Made by a program: the position numbers and the translations under genes. A model generated the notes under the pieces. That model worked only from the letters and a program-made list of their open reading frames with translations, was not told where the DNA came from and made no database searches. From Siccirubricoccus phaeus (GTDB lineage: Bacteria; Pseudomonadota; Alphaproteobacteria; Acetobacterales; Acetobacteraceae), in NCBI RefSeq assembly GCF_008360935.1, contig NZ_SRXO01000029.1, positions 1-64,000 on the forward strand: a DNA stretch of 64,000 nt, given 5' to 3'. The number at the start of each line of letters is the position of its first letter. Within the stretch, counting starts at the first letter, position 1. Shown in pieces: positions 28,680-37,080 of this stretch.

Positions 28680-28813
28680 GCGCTGGCCGGCGGCGCGCAT
28701 TGGGGGGATCTGCCGCGGCGGGAGGGGCTGGCGCAGCCGCGGCACCCCCGCCGGGCGCCGGCGGAGATGGCGCGCCCCGGCCGCCGCCCGGATCGGCGAG
28801 GAGGCTGGCCGCC

Positions 28814-28864
28814 TAGAGCAGATCGCCGGAGGGCGGCATCGCCTGGAGGCGTGAATCTGCTCTA
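28814..28864 (+). repeat. TAGAGC element, 51-bp class, copy 1
   Basis: Exactly 51 bp from TAGAGCAGATCGCC to GAATCTGCTCTA. The 10-bp ends are inverted repeats (TAGAGCAGAT / ATCTGCTCTA with one shift). Identical-length copies in opposite orientation lie at 53624-53674 and 63652-63702. It is followed at once by a transposase relic. Confidence 0.85.
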
Positions 28865-28865
28865 G

Positions 28866-29097
28866 CCTCGCCGCCCCCTTTGCCACCCGCAGCGCAGCGG
28901 TGCGCCTTCACCTGCGTGCTGTCGACCAGCATCCCGCAAATGGCCCTCCGGTCGCAACGAGGGGCTCGAACACAGCCTGCCGGCGCCCTCTCGCTGCCTG
29001 ACGGGCAAGCGGTCGTACAGCGTCTTGCGCGGCCCATGGACGGCCGGGGCATCGGCCCAGCGGTACCCCCCAAGCACAGCCCACACCCTTGGCTGCC
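28866..29097 (-). pseudogene. IS5-like transposase remnant
   Basis: Read on the minus strand, three frames together give the middle of an IS5-family (IS427-like) transposase: GGYRWADAPAVHGPRKTLYD in one frame, then RQAVFEPLVATGGPFAG in a second, then MLVDSTQVKAHRCAAGGKGG in a third. The last includes the DST(Q/H)VKAH catalytic-Asp motif. At least two frameshifts and missing ends show that it is dead. No terminal repeats were found. It sits between alaS and the peptide-binding protein gene. Confidence 0.8.
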
Positions 29098-29113
29098 GCG
29101 CAGCCCGGCACGG

Positions 29114-30784
29114 TTAAGGCGCCACGCGCCACTCCTCGACCCAGAGGGGAGCGGTGTTGAGATGGCCGGTCGGCCGCACCCCGGCCAGCCAACGCGGCCA
29201 GATATGGGCGTCTGAGCGGAACCAGAGGGGCAGGGCGGGCAACTCCTCCGCATAGAGGCGTTGCAGCCTGGCCCAGAGCGCGCGGCGCTTCTCCCGGTCC
29301 AGCTCCACCGGGATCGCCTCGATCAGCCGGTCCATCTCCGGGTTGCGGTAGCCGCCGAAATTCTGGCCGGACCAATTGCTCGCCTCGGTGGGGATCTCCT
29401 CCGAGTGCAGGGTGGTGCGCGGCACGCTCTCCGGCGCGCTGAGCCAGGCATAGAGCGCCAGGCCCTGGAAGCGGCGCTTGGACATGGTCTCGCCGAAGAA
29501 GACCCGGGGCGGTTCGTTCCTGATGCGGACCTCGATGCCGGCCTGGCGCCACATGCCCTGCAGCACTTGCTGGACCGCCTCCCGCGCCCGGTTGCCGGCG
29601 GTGGTCATCAGCTCCAGCACCAGCCGCTCCCCGGCGGCGTTGCGGCGGATGCCGTCATTGTTCCCCCCTGGGCCGCGCGTCCAGCCGGCTTCGTCCAACA
29701 GGGCGGCGGCGCGGGCGGGGTCGAAGGGGGCCGGGGTCAGGCTGGCATCATGCATCTGGTCCAGCGGGTTCACGCTGGTAGTCGCCAGGGTCTGCCGCCC
29801 CTCGAACAGCCGCGCCACGATCTGCGCCCGGTCGGCCGAGAGCAGCAGCGCCTGCCGCACCCGCGGATCGGCCAGCACGGGATTGTCCCGCTGCATGTCC
29901 AGATGCTCATAGACCAGGCCGGGCTTGTAGGTGATGCGGAAGCGGTCGCGGGTGCGGCGCTCCAGCGCCGCCGCCTGCTCGACCGGCAGGCCGAGCTCGC
30001 CGGCGATCATGTCCACCTGGCCGGCCAGAAGCTGGGCCTCCAGCGCCGCGGTGTTCTCCACGGTGCGGATCTGGAGGCGGCGGAAGGCGGGGGCGGGGCC
30101 CTGCCAGGCCGGGTTCAGCTCCAGCGTCACCCCCGCGCCGGGCTGCACGCCGGTGATGCGGTAGGGGCCGTTCCACAGGCCGGGGTTGGTGGTCTCCGTG
30201 TCGTAGGCGGTGCGGTTGCGGTAGGTACGCGGGTCGGATTGCCAGCGCGCGCGCTCGAGATGCGCGGGCAAGGGCTGGAAATCGCCCATCGAGGCGAAGT
30301 CGAAGGTGACCTTGTCGAGGTGCAGGGTGATGGTCCGCGCATCCACCACCTCCAGCGCATAGGCCGAGCGGTAGAATTCCGTGCCGCCGAACCCCGTCGC
30401 CGCCTCCCGCCCCGCCTCCCAGGCGAAGCGCAGATCCTCGGCGGAGACGGGCGTGCCGTCGCCCCAGCTTGCATCCTCGCGCAGGCGGTAGGTCAGGCGG
30501 AGGCCGGGCTTGCCCTCCGGCGTCGTCTCCCGCTCGGCGAGGCCGTTCTCCAGCGTCGGCAGCGTCTCGCAGAGCATGCAGATGAGCTGCCAATCGGGGT
30601 CATAGGCGGTCAGCGGCCGGCGGGCGAAGCCGAGGACATAGGTCTTCGCCAGCATGGCATCGATGTTGGGGTGGAAGGTGGAGGGGTATTGGGTGATGCC
30701 GATGGTCAGCGTCTCCCGCGCCGGCTGGGCGGCGGCGGGCGAGGCGAGGAGGAGGGCGGCGATCAGGATTCGTCGAAAGGCCAT
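29114..30784 (-). CDS. Peptide/nickel-type ABC transporter substrate-binding protein
   Basis: A 556-residue SBP_bac_5 family receptor. The signal peptide (MAFRRILIAALLLASPAAAQ) starts at 30784. The mature part shows LTYRLREDASWGDGTPVSAEDLRFAWE (part of 112-138), the family signature, and GPYRITGVQPG and NPLDQMHDASLTP later. It would bind oligopeptides or similar solutes in the periplasm, but no permease or ATPase genes are present. Its reading frame continues upstream without a stop into a parE-like gene through a frameshift. The true start is taken from the signal peptide. Confidence 0.9.
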   Translation of the reverse strand: MAFRRILIAALLLASPAAAQPARETLTIGITQYPSTFHPNIDAMLAKTYVLGFARRPLTAYDPDWQLICMLCETLPTLENGLAERETTPEGKPGLRLTYRLREDASWGDGTPVSAEDLRFAWEAGREAATGFGGTEFYRSAYALEVVDARTITLHLDKVTFDFASMGDFQPLPAHLERARWQSDPRTYRNRTAYDTETTNPGLWNGPYRITGVQPGAGVTLELNPAWQGPAPAFRRLQIRTVENTAALEAQLLAGQVDMIAGELGLPVEQAAALERRTRDRFRITYKPGLVYEHLDMQRDNPVLADPRVRQALLLSADRAQIVARLFEGRQTLATTSVNPLDQMHDASLTPAPFDPARAAALLDEAGWTRGPGGNNDGIRRNAAGERLVLELMTTAGNRAREAVQQVLQGMWRQAGIEVRIRNEPPRVFFGETMSKRRFQGLALYAWLSAPESVPRTTLHSEEIPTEASNWSGQNFGGYRNPEMDRLIEAIPVELDREKRRALWARLQRLYAEELPALPLWFRSDAHIWPRWLAGVRPTGHLNTAPLWVEEWRVAP

Positions 30785-31045
30785 GCCCGTGCTCCATGCC
30801 AGATCATGAGGATGTCGAGCCTCGCCCCGCACCCGATAGATGAGGCGAAAGGGAGTGCGCGGCACCTGCCGGGCGCGCCGCCGCTGGCCGATCGCCTGGC
30901 CGGATTGCGGAAAGGCCAGCAGCTGCGCCGCTGCAGCTCCGATGGCGGCCACCAGCCGGTCGGCGGCGTCCGGATTGTCCTGGGCGATGAAACCCCGCGC
31001 CTCGCGGAGCTGCGCCCGGGCGAGCGGCGACCAGAGCAGCTCCAT
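30763..31045 (-). pseudogene. parE: ParE/RelE-family toxin, frameshifted at its end
   Basis: The first 74 codons read as a ParE toxin (MELLWSPLARAQLREARGFI, then DAADRLVAAIGAAAAQLLAFP and TPFRLIYRVRG). After GRGE-like VRGE the ParE ending (LDILMIWHGARAWP) lies in the +1 frame and would stop at 30763-30765. One extra base, or two lost, in the GCGGGGCGAGG run explains it. Without the shift the frame runs on into the signal peptide of the substrate-binding protein. The tail of the original toxin overlaps that gene's start. The toxin is likely inactive, or only made by slippage. Confidence 0.8.
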
Positions 31046-31055
31046 CCCGGCCGGA

Positions 31056-31316
31056 TCAGCGCTGGCGCAGGCCGGCGGCCCAGCCCCGCAACTCCTCCAT
31101 CACCTCCGCATGCGGCACGGCGCGCCCGGCGTCGATCTCCGCCTCGGCCTCGGCCAGCATCGTCTCCAGCGCGGCCCGCTCCGCCGCGGGGTCGGCCTGC
31201 ACCAGCGCCGAGGCCGCCGCGCGCAGCAGCGCCTCGGGCGTCGAGCCGCGGCTCAGCGCCACGCGCTCCAGCGCCGCGGCCACATCCTCGGGCAGTTCGA
31301 CCCGGTACAGCGTCAT
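31056..31316 (-). CDS. ParD/CopG-like ribbon-helix-helix antitoxin
   Basis: An 86-residue antitoxin. The first 45 residues (TLYRVELPEDVAAALERVALSRGSTPEALLRAA in pieces) fit a ribbon-helix-helix DNA-binding domain. The acidic remainder (AERAALETMLAEAEAEIDAGRAVPHAEVMEEL in part) fits the toxin-binding helix. It lies 10 nt upstream of the parE-like gene and 10 nt behind pyrE. If the toxin is dead, this gene may persist as an autorepressor. A VapB-like role is less likely. Confidence 0.8.
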   Translation of the reverse strand: MTLYRVELPEDVAAALERVALSRGSTPEALLRAAASALVQADPAAERAALETMLAEAEAEIDAGRAVPHAEVMEELRGWAAGLRQR

Positions 31317-31326
31317 CCCGCCCTCC

Positions 31327-32037
31327 TTACTTCGGCTTGCCTTCCCCCACCGCGCCGATGCCGCCATGCGCCTTGGACCAGCCGGTCGGGTCCTCGAGGA
31401 ATTTCCGCACTTCCTTCAGCGCTGCCTCGGAGAAATAGGGGCGCTCGCGGCACACCTCCAGCACGTCCCACCAGGTGCAGAGATGGTGCAGGTTCAGCCC
31501 CATCGCCGCCATCGCCTCGAAGCTGCCGGGGAAGACGCCGTAATAGAACACCACGAAGGTATGGTCGCAGATCGCGCCGGCATCGCGCAAAGCCTGGGCG
31601 AATTTGATCTTGCTGCCGCCATCCGTGGTCAGGTCCTCGACCAGCAGGGTGTTCTTGCCCTCCGGCACATCACCTTCGATCTGAGCACCGCGGCCGAAGC
31701 CCTTGGGCTGCTTGCGAACATAGGCCATGGGCGCCGCCAGGCGGTCGGCGATCCAGGCGGCGAAGGGGATGCCGGCGGTCTCGCCGCCCGCCACGGCGTC
31801 GATCGTCTCATAGCCCACATGCCGGCCGATCTTCTCGACGCCGAGGTCGATGATCTTGTTCCGGGCGCGGGGGAAGTAGATGATCTTGCGGCAGTCGATA
31901 TAGACGGGGCTCTTCCAGCCGCTGGTGAAGGTGTAGGGCTCCTCCGGGCGGAAATTCACCGCCTTGATCTCCAGCAGGATGCGCGCGGTGGTCAGCGCGG
32001 CGTCGCGGTCCCAGTCGGAAGCATGTTGCATGGCCAT
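31327..32037 (-). CDS. pyrE: Orotate phosphoribosyltransferase
   Basis: A 236-residue PyrE, which makes OMP from orotate and PRPP in pyrimidine synthesis. The PRPP-binding loop is [13 protein letters not shown] (131-143). [15 protein letters not shown] (37-51) and [11 protein letters not shown] (83-93) are other orotate-type signatures. Two starts (32037 and 32031) are possible; they differ by two residues. It is divergent from the ELM1-like gene with only about 50 bp between, and heads a minus-strand unit pyrE - parD - parE(fs) - SBP. Confidence 0.96.
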   Translation of the reverse strand: MAMQHASDWDRDAALTTARILLEIKAVNFRPEEPYTFTSGWKSPVYIDCRKIIYFPRARNKIIDLGVEKIGRHVGYETIDAVAGGETAGIPFAAWIADRLAAPMAYVRKQPKGFGRGAQIEGDVPEGKNTLLVEDLTTDGGSKIKFAQALRDAGAICDHTFVVFYYGVFPGSFEAMAAMGLNLHHLCTWWDVLEVCRERPYFSEAALKEVRKFLEDPTGWSKAHGGIGAVGEGKPK

Positions 32038-32088
32038 GGCGCGTTTCCCTGCAGGCAGCCTGTCAGGCTCTCGTAACCTTGGCGCCCC

Positions 32089-33060
32089 ATGGCGTCCATG
32101 CCAGGCGCGTCCATGCCAGGCGCGTCCATGACCGAGGGGGTCTGGGTGCTGGCCGATCCGCGTGCCGGCACGGCGGCGCAGGCGCTGGGGATTGCGGAGC
32201 GGCTGGGGGTGCCGTTCCGGACGGTGGCGCTGGAATGGGGCAGGGGGGCAGCGCTGCCATGGCCCTGGCCGACGCTGGCCGGCCTGACCGCCGCCGCCCG
32301 CGCCGGGTTCGCGCCACCCTGGCCACGGCTGGTCGTGGCCGCCGGCAGGCGTGCCGCCCCTGTGGCGCGCTGGCTGGGGCGGCGCGGGGCGCGGCTGGTG
32401 CATTGCATGCGGCCTGGCTTCGGCGCCGCCGGCTTCGACCTGCTGGTGATCGGCCGGCACGATTCCCCCGCCCCGGCGCCCAACCTGCTGGGCATCCTCG
32501 GCGCCTGCCATCGCCTCTCCCCGGCCCGGCTGGCGGCGGCACGGGAGGAATGGGCAGCGCTGGCCGAATTGCCCGCGCCGCGCGTGGCGCTGCTGCTGGG
32601 CGGCAAGCCGGGCGCGCAAGGGCCGATGGCGCCGGCGGTGGCGGTCGGCATCGCAGCGCAGCTTCGCGGCTTCGCCGGCAGCGTGCTGGCCACCACCAGC
32701 CGCCGCAGCGGCCCCGAAGCGGCCGAGGCCATCGCCGCCACCCTCTCCGGCCACCCCCACCGCCTGTACCGGCCGGGGGATCCCGGGCCCAACCCCTATG
32801 CCGGCTTCCTCGCCTGGGCCGATGCGGTGGTGGTGACGGGCGATTCCGTCTCGATGCTCTCGGAAGCCCTGGCGACCGCCGTTCCGGTCTTCATCGCCGA
32901 TCCCGGCGGCCTCGGTCCCCGCCATCTGCGCCTGGCGGAGAGCCTGGTGGCGGCCGGCCAGGCCCGCCCCCTCGCCGCAGCCCCCGCCCCCTTCGCCCGG
33001 CAGCCCCTGGACGAGACCGGCCGCGTCGCCGCCGAGATCCGCGCGCGGGGCCTGCTGTGA
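32089..33060 (+). CDS. ELM1/DUF1022 family protein
   Basis: A 323-residue protein related to plant mitochondrial fission factor ELM1 (DUF1022), common in alphaproteobacteria. [21 protein letters not shown] (part of 19-40), [16 protein letters not shown] and [11 protein letters not shown] are family stretches; [19 protein letters not shown] (about 264-282) is the glycosyltransferase-B-like nucleotide site. Biochemical role is not established. The first 40 bases hold two 15-bp units (CCAGGCGCGTCCATG), giving in-frame ATGs at 32089 and at intervals up to 32128; the last precedes the conserved part. Stop overlaps a possible GTG start of msrQ. Confidence 0.85.
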   Translation: MASMPGASMPGASMTEGVWVLADPRAGTAAQALGIAERLGVPFRTVALEWGRGAALPWPWPTLAGLTAAARAGFAPPWPRLVVAAGRRAAPVARWLGRRGARLVHCMRPGFGAAGFDLLVIGRHDSPAPAPNLLGILGACHRLSPARLAAAREEWAALAELPAPRVALLLGGKPGAQGPMAPAVAVGIAAQLRGFAGSVLATTSRRSGPEAAEAIAATLSGHPHRLYRPGDPGPNPYAGFLAWADAVVVTGDSVSMLSEALATAVPVFIADPGGLGPRHLRLAESLVAAGQARPLAAAPAPFARQPLDETGRVAAEIRARGLL

Positions 33061-33104
33061 CGGAAGGGGGTTACCTCGGCCGCCGCGCCGACGAAGTAGG
33101 CGGC

Positions 33105-33983
33105 ATGATGCAGGCCATGCTCCGCGCCGCCTTCCCGCCCGCCCTGCCGCCCGGCCGGGCGCGCCCCTTCCCCTTTCCCTGGCGGGACCGGGCCGGGCGC
33201 TTCTCCTGGCTGAAGGCCGCCACCTTCGCCCTGCTGCTGGCCCCTGGCGCCTGGGTCGCCTGGCTGGCCGCCGCCGATGGCCTCGGGCCGGAACCCTGGA
33301 AGGACGGGCTGCGGGAGATCGGCCTCTGGGCCATCCGCCTGCTGCTGCTGACGCTGGCCGTCACGCCCTTCGCCCGCCTCCTCGCCTGGCCGCGCCTGGC
33401 GACCCTGCGGCGGATGATCGGCCTCGGCGCGCTGGGCTATGCGCTGCTGCACCTTGCCATGTACGCGGCGAATGAGAATTTCCGCCTGCTGCACATCGCC
33501 GGCGAGATCGCGCTGCGCTTCTACCTGACCATCGGCTTCGTGGCGCTGCTGGCCATGGCGGCGCTGGGCTGGACCTCCACCGATGGCTGGGTGCGCGCGC
33601 TGGGACGGCGCTGGAAGCGGCTGCATCTGCTGATCTGGCCGATCGCGGCGCTCGGCGTGTTCCACTTCTTCCTGCAATCGCCGAAATCCGGGCTGTGGGA
33701 GGCGGTGCTGGCGGCCGGGCTGCTGCTCTGGCTGGCGTTCTGGCGGCTGCTGCCGGCGGGGTGGCGGGCGAACCCGCTGGCGCTGCTCGCCCTGGCGCCG
33801 GCGGCGGCGCTGGGTGCGGCGCTGGTGGAATACGCCTGGTACGCGCTGGGGACGAACCTGCCGGCGGCGATGATCCTGGCTGCCAATCTGGATGTCGGCT
33901 TCGAGTTGCGGCCGGCGGTGTGGGCGGGGCTGGTGGCGCTGGCGGTGCCGGCGGTGGCATGTCTAAGAAAAATAATGGATTAG
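33105..33983 (+). CDS. msrQ: MsrQ-like heme-binding membrane subunit of methionine sulfoxide reductase
   Basis: A 292-residue ferric-reductase-like membrane protein with about seven to eight hydrophobic segments. [19 protein letters not shown] (part of 104-124) and [19 protein letters not shown] hold the heme-ligating His residues. [19 protein letters not shown] is also typical of MsrQ. It passes electrons from quinone or flavin to periplasmic MsrP, but msrP is not within the window. The last eight codons (CLRKIMD, then stop) lie in an AT-rich patch unlike the rest. A GTG at 33057 overlapping the upstream stop is a possible alternative start. Confidence 0.88.
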   Translation: MMQAMLRAAFPPALPPGRARPFPFPWRDRAGRFSWLKAATFALLLAPGAWVAWLAAADGLGPEPWKDGLREIGLWAIRLLLLTLAVTPFARLLAWPRLATLRRMIGLGALGYALLHLAMYAANENFRLLHIAGEIALRFYLTIGFVALLAMAALGWTSTDGWVRALGRRWKRLHLLIWPIAALGVFHFFLQSPKSGLWEAVLAAGLLLWLAFWRLLPAGWRANPLALLALAPAAALGAALVEYAWYALGTNLPAAMILAANLDVGFELRPAVWAGLVALAVPAVACLRKIMD

Positions 33984-34039
33984 AATCTATTTTTAAGTCC
34001 TGAGATGAAGATCGGCGCCGGCCCCCGCCAAGTGGTCCT

Positions 34040-34217
34040 CGCTTGTTGACGGCAGCCACCCCCCTCGCCGGGACCGGCCCTTGGCTTCCCGCGGGTATGC
34101 AGGTTGAACCTTCGGGTCTGAAACTCGGACCGGGGTCCGGGGCCAGGTCCTGGCCCCGGCGGGGGTGCAGGGGGCAGCGCCCCCTGCCGGGGGGCATGGG
34201 GGCAGAGCCCCCATCAC
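34040..34217 (-). repeat. GC-rich 3' element (CCCCGGACCCCGG class), copy 3
   Basis: In minus orientation it starts at the TAG stop of the MFS gene: GGGGGCTCTGCCCCC, then GGGGGCGCTGCCCCC, then CCGGGGCCAGGACCTGGCCCCGG and ACCCCGG, GAGTTT and GGTTCAACC. Each of the first three blocks is a perfect or near-perfect hairpin. This is one of the fullest copies. Confidence 0.65.
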
Positions 34218-35432
34218 CTACCGCCGCCCTCTCAGCGCCAGGCGGAAGCTGAGCTGTGCGATCACCCCCGCCGCCGTCAGCACCAGCGCCGCCGCCAGGG
34301 CCGGATCGCCCCCGATACCGGCCAGCGAGGTGGACAGCCCGCCGATCCCCATCTGCCCGAAGCCGTAGAGGCCGGAGGCGGAGCCGACCACCAGCGGGTT
34401 CACCCCCATCGCCTCGGCCAGCGAGGCCGGTGCCGCGACGCCGACCCCGAAGGAGAAGAGCGCCATGGTCAGCAGGGTGATCTTCACATCCACCACCCCG
34501 GTCAGCACCGCGGCCAGGAAGCCCAGCGCCCCGATCAGGCTGAGCAGATTGCCCCGCAGCAGCAGCCTTGGCGCCCCCATCCGGCTGGCCAGCCGGCTGG
34601 CCGCCAGAGTGCCGAACCACAGGCCGAGGAAATTCAGCGCCAGGTACACCCCGACCTCATGCCCCGGCCGGTGGAGCCGGTCGATGAAGATGAAGGGCGC
34701 GGCCGCCACATAGGCATACACGGCGGTGCTGGCGCAGCCGCCGCCCAGGGTGAAGCCCAGGAAGGCGCGCGACCCCAGCAGCCCGACGTAATTCCGCAGC
34801 ACCGCCCTTGTGCCCTGGCCGGCGCCGCCGCCGCCGGTTTCCGGCAGCAGCTTCCAGGCCAGCAGCAGGTTGCAGACGCCGAGCCCGGCCAGCGCCAGCA
34901 GGATGGCGCGCCAGCCGGCGGTCTCGGCCAGCGCCGTGCCGATCAGCGGCGCCACGCCCGGGCCGGCGACCACCATCAGGTTCATCAGCGCCAGGCGCTG
35001 CGCCGCCTCGCCGGGGGTCGCGCCGTCCCGCACCATGGCCCGGCCCAGCACCAGGCCGGAGCAGCCGCCCAGCGCCTGCAGCAGCCGGGCGATGATGAGC
35101 GCATGGACATTCGGCGCCAGCAGCGCCGCGAAGCCGGCCAGGGCATAGATGCCGAGGCCGCAGATCAGCACCGGCCGCCGGCCGAAATGGTCGGAGACCG
35201 GGCCATAGACCAACTGCCCGAAGGCCAGGCCGAAGATGTAGAAGCTGACGGTGAGCTGCATCGCCCCCGGGCTGGCCTCCAGCGCCGCCGCTGCCTGGGG
35301 CAGGGCGGGCACGAAGACGTGCATCGCCATGGTGCCGCTGAAGGTGATGAGGGCGAGCAGCCAGAGCGGTGCCCTGACCGCCTGGCCGGGCCGTGCCGCC
35401 CGTGCCGCATCCTTCGAGGCCTTGCTACTCAT
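34218..35432 (-). CDS. Bcr/CflA family multidrug efflux MFS transporter
   Basis: A 404-residue 12-segment transporter of the major facilitator superfamily, drug:H+ antiporter type. The loop 2-3 signature is GPVSDHFGRRPVLICG (about 77-92) and motif C-like GPGVAPLIG is near 149-157. TDMYLPALP-like sequence appears as MHVFVPALPQAAAALE in segment 1. It would expel small drugs such as bicyclomycin or sulfonamides, or export cysteine. The start at 35432 follows from homology; the frame extends upstream without meaning. A GC-rich 3' element begins at the stop. Confidence 0.92.
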   Translation of the reverse strand: MSSKASKDAARAARPGQAVRAPLWLLALITFSGTMAMHVFVPALPQAAAALEASPGAMQLTVSFYIFGLAFGQLVYGPVSDHFGRRPVLICGLGIYALAGFAALLAPNVHALIIARLLQALGGCSGLVLGRAMVRDGATPGEAAQRLALMNLMVVAGPGVAPLIGTALAETAGWRAILLALAGLGVCNLLLAWKLLPETGGGGAGQGTRAVLRNYVGLLGSRAFLGFTLGGGCASTAVYAYVAAAPFIFIDRLHRPGHEVGVYLALNFLGLWFGTLAASRLASRMGAPRLLLRGNLLSLIGALGFLAAVLTGVVDVKITLLTMALFSFGVGVAAPASLAEAMGVNPLVVGSASGLYGFGQMGIGGLSTSLAGIGGDPALAAALVLTAAGVIAQLSFRLALRGRR

Positions 35433-35706
35433 GCGCCGGGATCCCCTGGCTGGTGGCTTGGCGCTGGCCTCCCTTGCTGCTGCCGCTGCCCGGCGGGGCG
35501 GGGCCCGGGCCGGCGGCGGCTTGGCCCGGCGCGATGGACCGGGCGAGGATCGGTCAAGCAGGAACCGGACCACTGGCGGCGGGGCCGGCCCGGCGCGCGG
35601 GCACGCGGCGGAAAGCCGGGGCCTGCCGGGCGGCAGGGCGAGGGGCGGGCGGGAAGGGCCGGGCGGCGCATCTGCCCAGAATTAGGGCGCTAGCTAACTA
35701 ATAGCC

Positions 35707-36648
35707 ATGCAACTTATGCAGCCGGCGAATGCGCCGGCCGCCGGTCAATCCCGTCCGTTGAAACATCTTCGGCAAAATGATACCGGTCCGCGCCGGCAAT
35801 GGTGCGGCAGCGCCCCAGGGGATGCCGGCGATGCGGATGGACTCATGGACATGCTGGGCGAGCTGCGCGACCAAGCCAATTACCTGCGGATTCTGACGCG
35901 CTACATCGGCTTCCGAGGGGCGGTGGAATGGCGGCTGCGGCAGCAATTCCACGGCGTCGGCGAGGCCCCCCTGGTCCGGCTGCAGCCGGGCTGCCTGCGC
36001 CGCGCGGTCGCCGCCCGGGTCGGCACCAGCGACGCGATGACCTACCACCAGGTGCTGGTGGAGCGGCAATACGGGGTGCTCGCCGACCTGGACCCGGAGG
36101 TGATCGTCGATTGCGGCGCCAATGCCGGCTACACCAGCGCCTTCCTGCTGGAGATGTTCCCCCGCGCCCGGGTCATCGCCATCGAGCCCTCGCCGGGCAA
36201 TGCGGCGCTCTGCCGGCGGAACCTCGCCCCCTATGGCGACCGGGTGACGCTGATCGAGGCCGGGGTCTGGAGCCGGAGCTGCCGGCTGGTGGTGGAGGCG
36301 CGTGCCGGCAATGAATGGGGCGTGCAGGTGCGGGAAGCGGCGCCGGGCGAGGCCGGGGACGTCGATGCCGTATGCCTCGCCGATCTCGGCCTGCCGCGGA
36401 TCGACCTGCTGAAGGTGGATATCGAGGGCAGCGAGGCGGTGATCTTCCGCGACGGCGTGGAGGCCTGGCTGCCGCGCGTCGGGGCGCTGGCCATCGAGCT
36501 GCACGGGCCGGATTGCGAGGCGGCCTTCGAGGCGGCGCTCGCCGGCTACCACCAGCGGCGCCAGCTCTCCGGCGAGCTGGTGATCCTGCGCGACCTGCGG
36601 CCTGGGCCGGCCGGGGCCGCCGCGGTGGCGATGGGGCAGGCGGGGTAG
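35707..36648 (+). CDS. FkbM family methyltransferase
   Basis: A 313-residue protein whose second half is an FkbM-type SAM-dependent methyltransferase. VIVDCGANAGYTSAFLLEMFPRARVIAIEPSPGN (in parts, about 132-165) holds motif I and the acidic post-motif. IDLLKVDIEGSEAVIF (about 232-247) is the FkbM signature and IELHG follows. The first 45 residues lack homology and come from less biased DNA, so ATG 35845 (MDMLGEL) may be the real start, giving 267 residues. FkbM enzymes methylate hydroxyls in glycans or polyketides. The target is unknown. Confidence 0.88.
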   Translation: MQLMQPANAPAAGQSRPLKHLRQNDTGPRRQWCGSAPGDAGDADGLMDMLGELRDQANYLRILTRYIGFRGAVEWRLRQQFHGVGEAPLVRLQPGCLRRAVAARVGTSDAMTYHQVLVERQYGVLADLDPEVIVDCGANAGYTSAFLLEMFPRARVIAIEPSPGNAALCRRNLAPYGDRVTLIEAGVWSRSCRLVVEARAGNEWGVQVREAAPGEAGDVDAVCLADLGLPRIDLLKVDIEGSEAVIFRDGVEAWLPRVGALAIELHGPDCEAAFEAALAGYHQRRQLSGELVILRDLRPGPAGAAAVAMGQAG

Positions 36649-36775
36649 GGCGCGATCGCCCCGCGGCAAGGGCGAAGGCATCCCTCAAGGCTGGCTGCCG
36701 ATGAATGCCGGCCGGCAGTGCCGAGCGGGCGGCGCCGTCCCTCCCGGGTTGGACGCCATGCCGTCAACCCCCCGC

Positions 36776-36880
36776 TAGAGCGGGATCGGCTGAGCTGCGC
36801 TCACCCGCCCCGCTCTAACTCATTGTCCGGTCGCATGATTCACGGTTTCGGTCGATTCGACCTCAACCGATCACGCTCTA
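36776..36880 (+). repeat. TAGAGC element, 105-bp class, copy 2
   Basis: Exactly 105 bp from TAGAGCGGGATCGG to CGATCACGCTCTA, closely matching the copy at 39372-39476 and the reverse complement of 5189-5293. It lies between the FkbM and purC genes, which converge on it. Confidence 0.88.
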
Positions 36881-37080
36881 AAGGCCGAATGACCCCCGGA
36901 AACCGGGATTGGGCTTCTCGGGCCGAGAGCCCGTCTCGGAAGGATCGGCGGCGCGCCCGGCGGGCCTTTTCCGCCCTGGCGGCGTCCACCTCCTGGCCAG
37001 GACGCATATCGCCGGTCCATCCGCCGCCGGGACCTTGTCTTGAGGCAGGCTCTGAGCCTGCCGGGAAGGCCGGCCGCCTC
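36881..37080. other. Remainder of the gap before purC end
   Basis: About 200 bases without a gene. The only feature is the hairpin at 37044-37062, GGCAGGC-TCTGA-GCCTGCC, 19 nt beyond the purC stop, which may terminate purC transcription. The first 130 bases of the wider gap (36649-36775) show nothing I recognise. Confidence 0.5.

Noticed and set aside
28866-29097. Intact insertion sequence
   Set aside because: Only the middle of a transposase in three frames is left. No terminal repeats or target duplications were seen.
29114-31045. Genuine toxin-receptor fusion protein
   Set aside because: The ParE ending is present in the adjacent frame and the receptor has its own signal peptide and start. 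A frameshift is the simpler explanation.
36841-36870. tRNA-like TTCGATTCGA sequence in 105-bp elements
   Set aside because: It resembles a T-arm but no acceptor or anticodon stems surround it. It is part of the repeated TAGAGC element.
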